Assembly: GCA_023488925.1 (NCBI GenBank)
Contig: JAMDDA010000201.1
Coordinates: 328 to 6,429, forward strand
From: Actinomycetota bacterium
GTDB taxonomy: Bacteria > Actinomycetota > Thermoleophilia > RBG-16-64-13
Length of the DNA stretch: 6,102 bases
Direction of reading: 5' to 3'
Position 1 is the first letter of the stretch; every line of letters starts with the position of its first letter. Shown here piece after piece: positions 5,931-6,102 of the stretch. A model generated the notes under the pieces. The model was not told the DNA's origin. It saw nothing but the letters and a program-made list of their open reading frames with translations, and ran no database searches. A program made the position numbers and the translations under genes.

Positions 5931-6102
5931 CCTGTCGCCCCTCCTGCGCCTGCCGGGGAGTGTGGCGGCATCATGTAGGCGGGCTCACCCTCGGCGAATG
6001 CCGCCGGCGCCGGAGGGGACAGCAAGACGGCTGGCCGGGCGCACCCAGCTCCTGCGGGGGCGTGAGGCGAGAAACCAATAGCAGGGGCTACGCTCGTAGA
6101 AA

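Larger units (their letters stand above)
5789..6102 (+). ncRNA. ssrA: tmRNA (transfer-messenger RNA), one-piece type, 3' truncated
   Basis: tmRNA acts first as alanyl-tRNA and then as mRNA to free stalled ribosomes and tag the nascent chain for proteolysis. The 5' end GGGGCGACATGGTTTCGAC closely parallels the standard start of one-piece tmRNA (GGGGCUG...GGUUUCGAC in mycobacteria), so base 5789 is the likely mature 5' end, give or take one. A tag reading frame follows at 5883-5912, then GC-rich pseudoknot sequence and the typical downstream element GGGGCTACGCTCGTAGAAA at the window edge. The T arm, the acceptor 3' strand and CCA lie beyond 6102, so about 314 bases are visible. smpB, its protein partner gene, is immediately upstream. 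This is not the permuted two-piece type, because the acceptor 5' strand is at the start. Confidence 0.95.

Overview
The window is a compact, GC-rich bacterial segment with every gene on the + strand. It runs from heat-shock protein folding into translation quality control. In order it holds the 3' end of hrcA, dnaJ, prmA, an RNase R/II-family exoribonuclease gene, a DUF4013-type membrane protein gene, smpB and the 5' part of ssrA (tmRNA), which runs off the right edge. No mobile element, phage gene, tRNA, rRNA or CRISPR array was seen.

Organism: an HrcA repressor gene directly followed by dnaJ, with no grpE-dnaK between them, recalls the hrcA-dnaJ2 arrangement of Actinobacteria. The tmRNA tag reads ADRELALAA, and its start resembles, from memory, the Mycobacterium-type tag beginning AD. 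Strong third-position G/C, frequent GTG starts and a DUF4013 protein fit a deep-branching high-GC actinobacterium. A high-GC Firmicute is not excluded. This assignment is inference.

Layout: hrcA, dnaJ and prmA are joined by two identical 4-base GTGA stop/start overlaps, and the exonuclease gene starts 2 bases after prmA stops, so positions 3-4361 look like one translationally coupled transcript. A 54-base gap follows. Then comes the membrane protein gene with the clearest Shine-Dalgarno in the window, then smpB about 20 bases on. A 235-base spacer after smpB carries two hairpins, a 4.8-copy 18-bp tandem repeat and an extended -10 promoter for ssrA.

Functional logic: HrcA represses heat-shock genes and DnaJ is an Hsp70 co-chaperone. 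PrmA methylates ribosomal protein L11. RNase R-type exonuclease, SmpB and tmRNA are the classic trans-translation set: SmpB-tmRNA rescues ribosomes stalled on broken mRNAs, and RNase R degrades those mRNAs.

The main anomaly is the 5' end of smpB. The conserved N-terminal strand of the family (N-R-x-A-R-H-[DE]-Y type) is missing or scrambled, exactly where a perfect 24-bp direct repeat lies. Either the gene has been rearranged there or the assembly is wrong. The second unexplained structure is the 18-bp tandem repeat between smpB and ssrA. No wholly new system was recognised.
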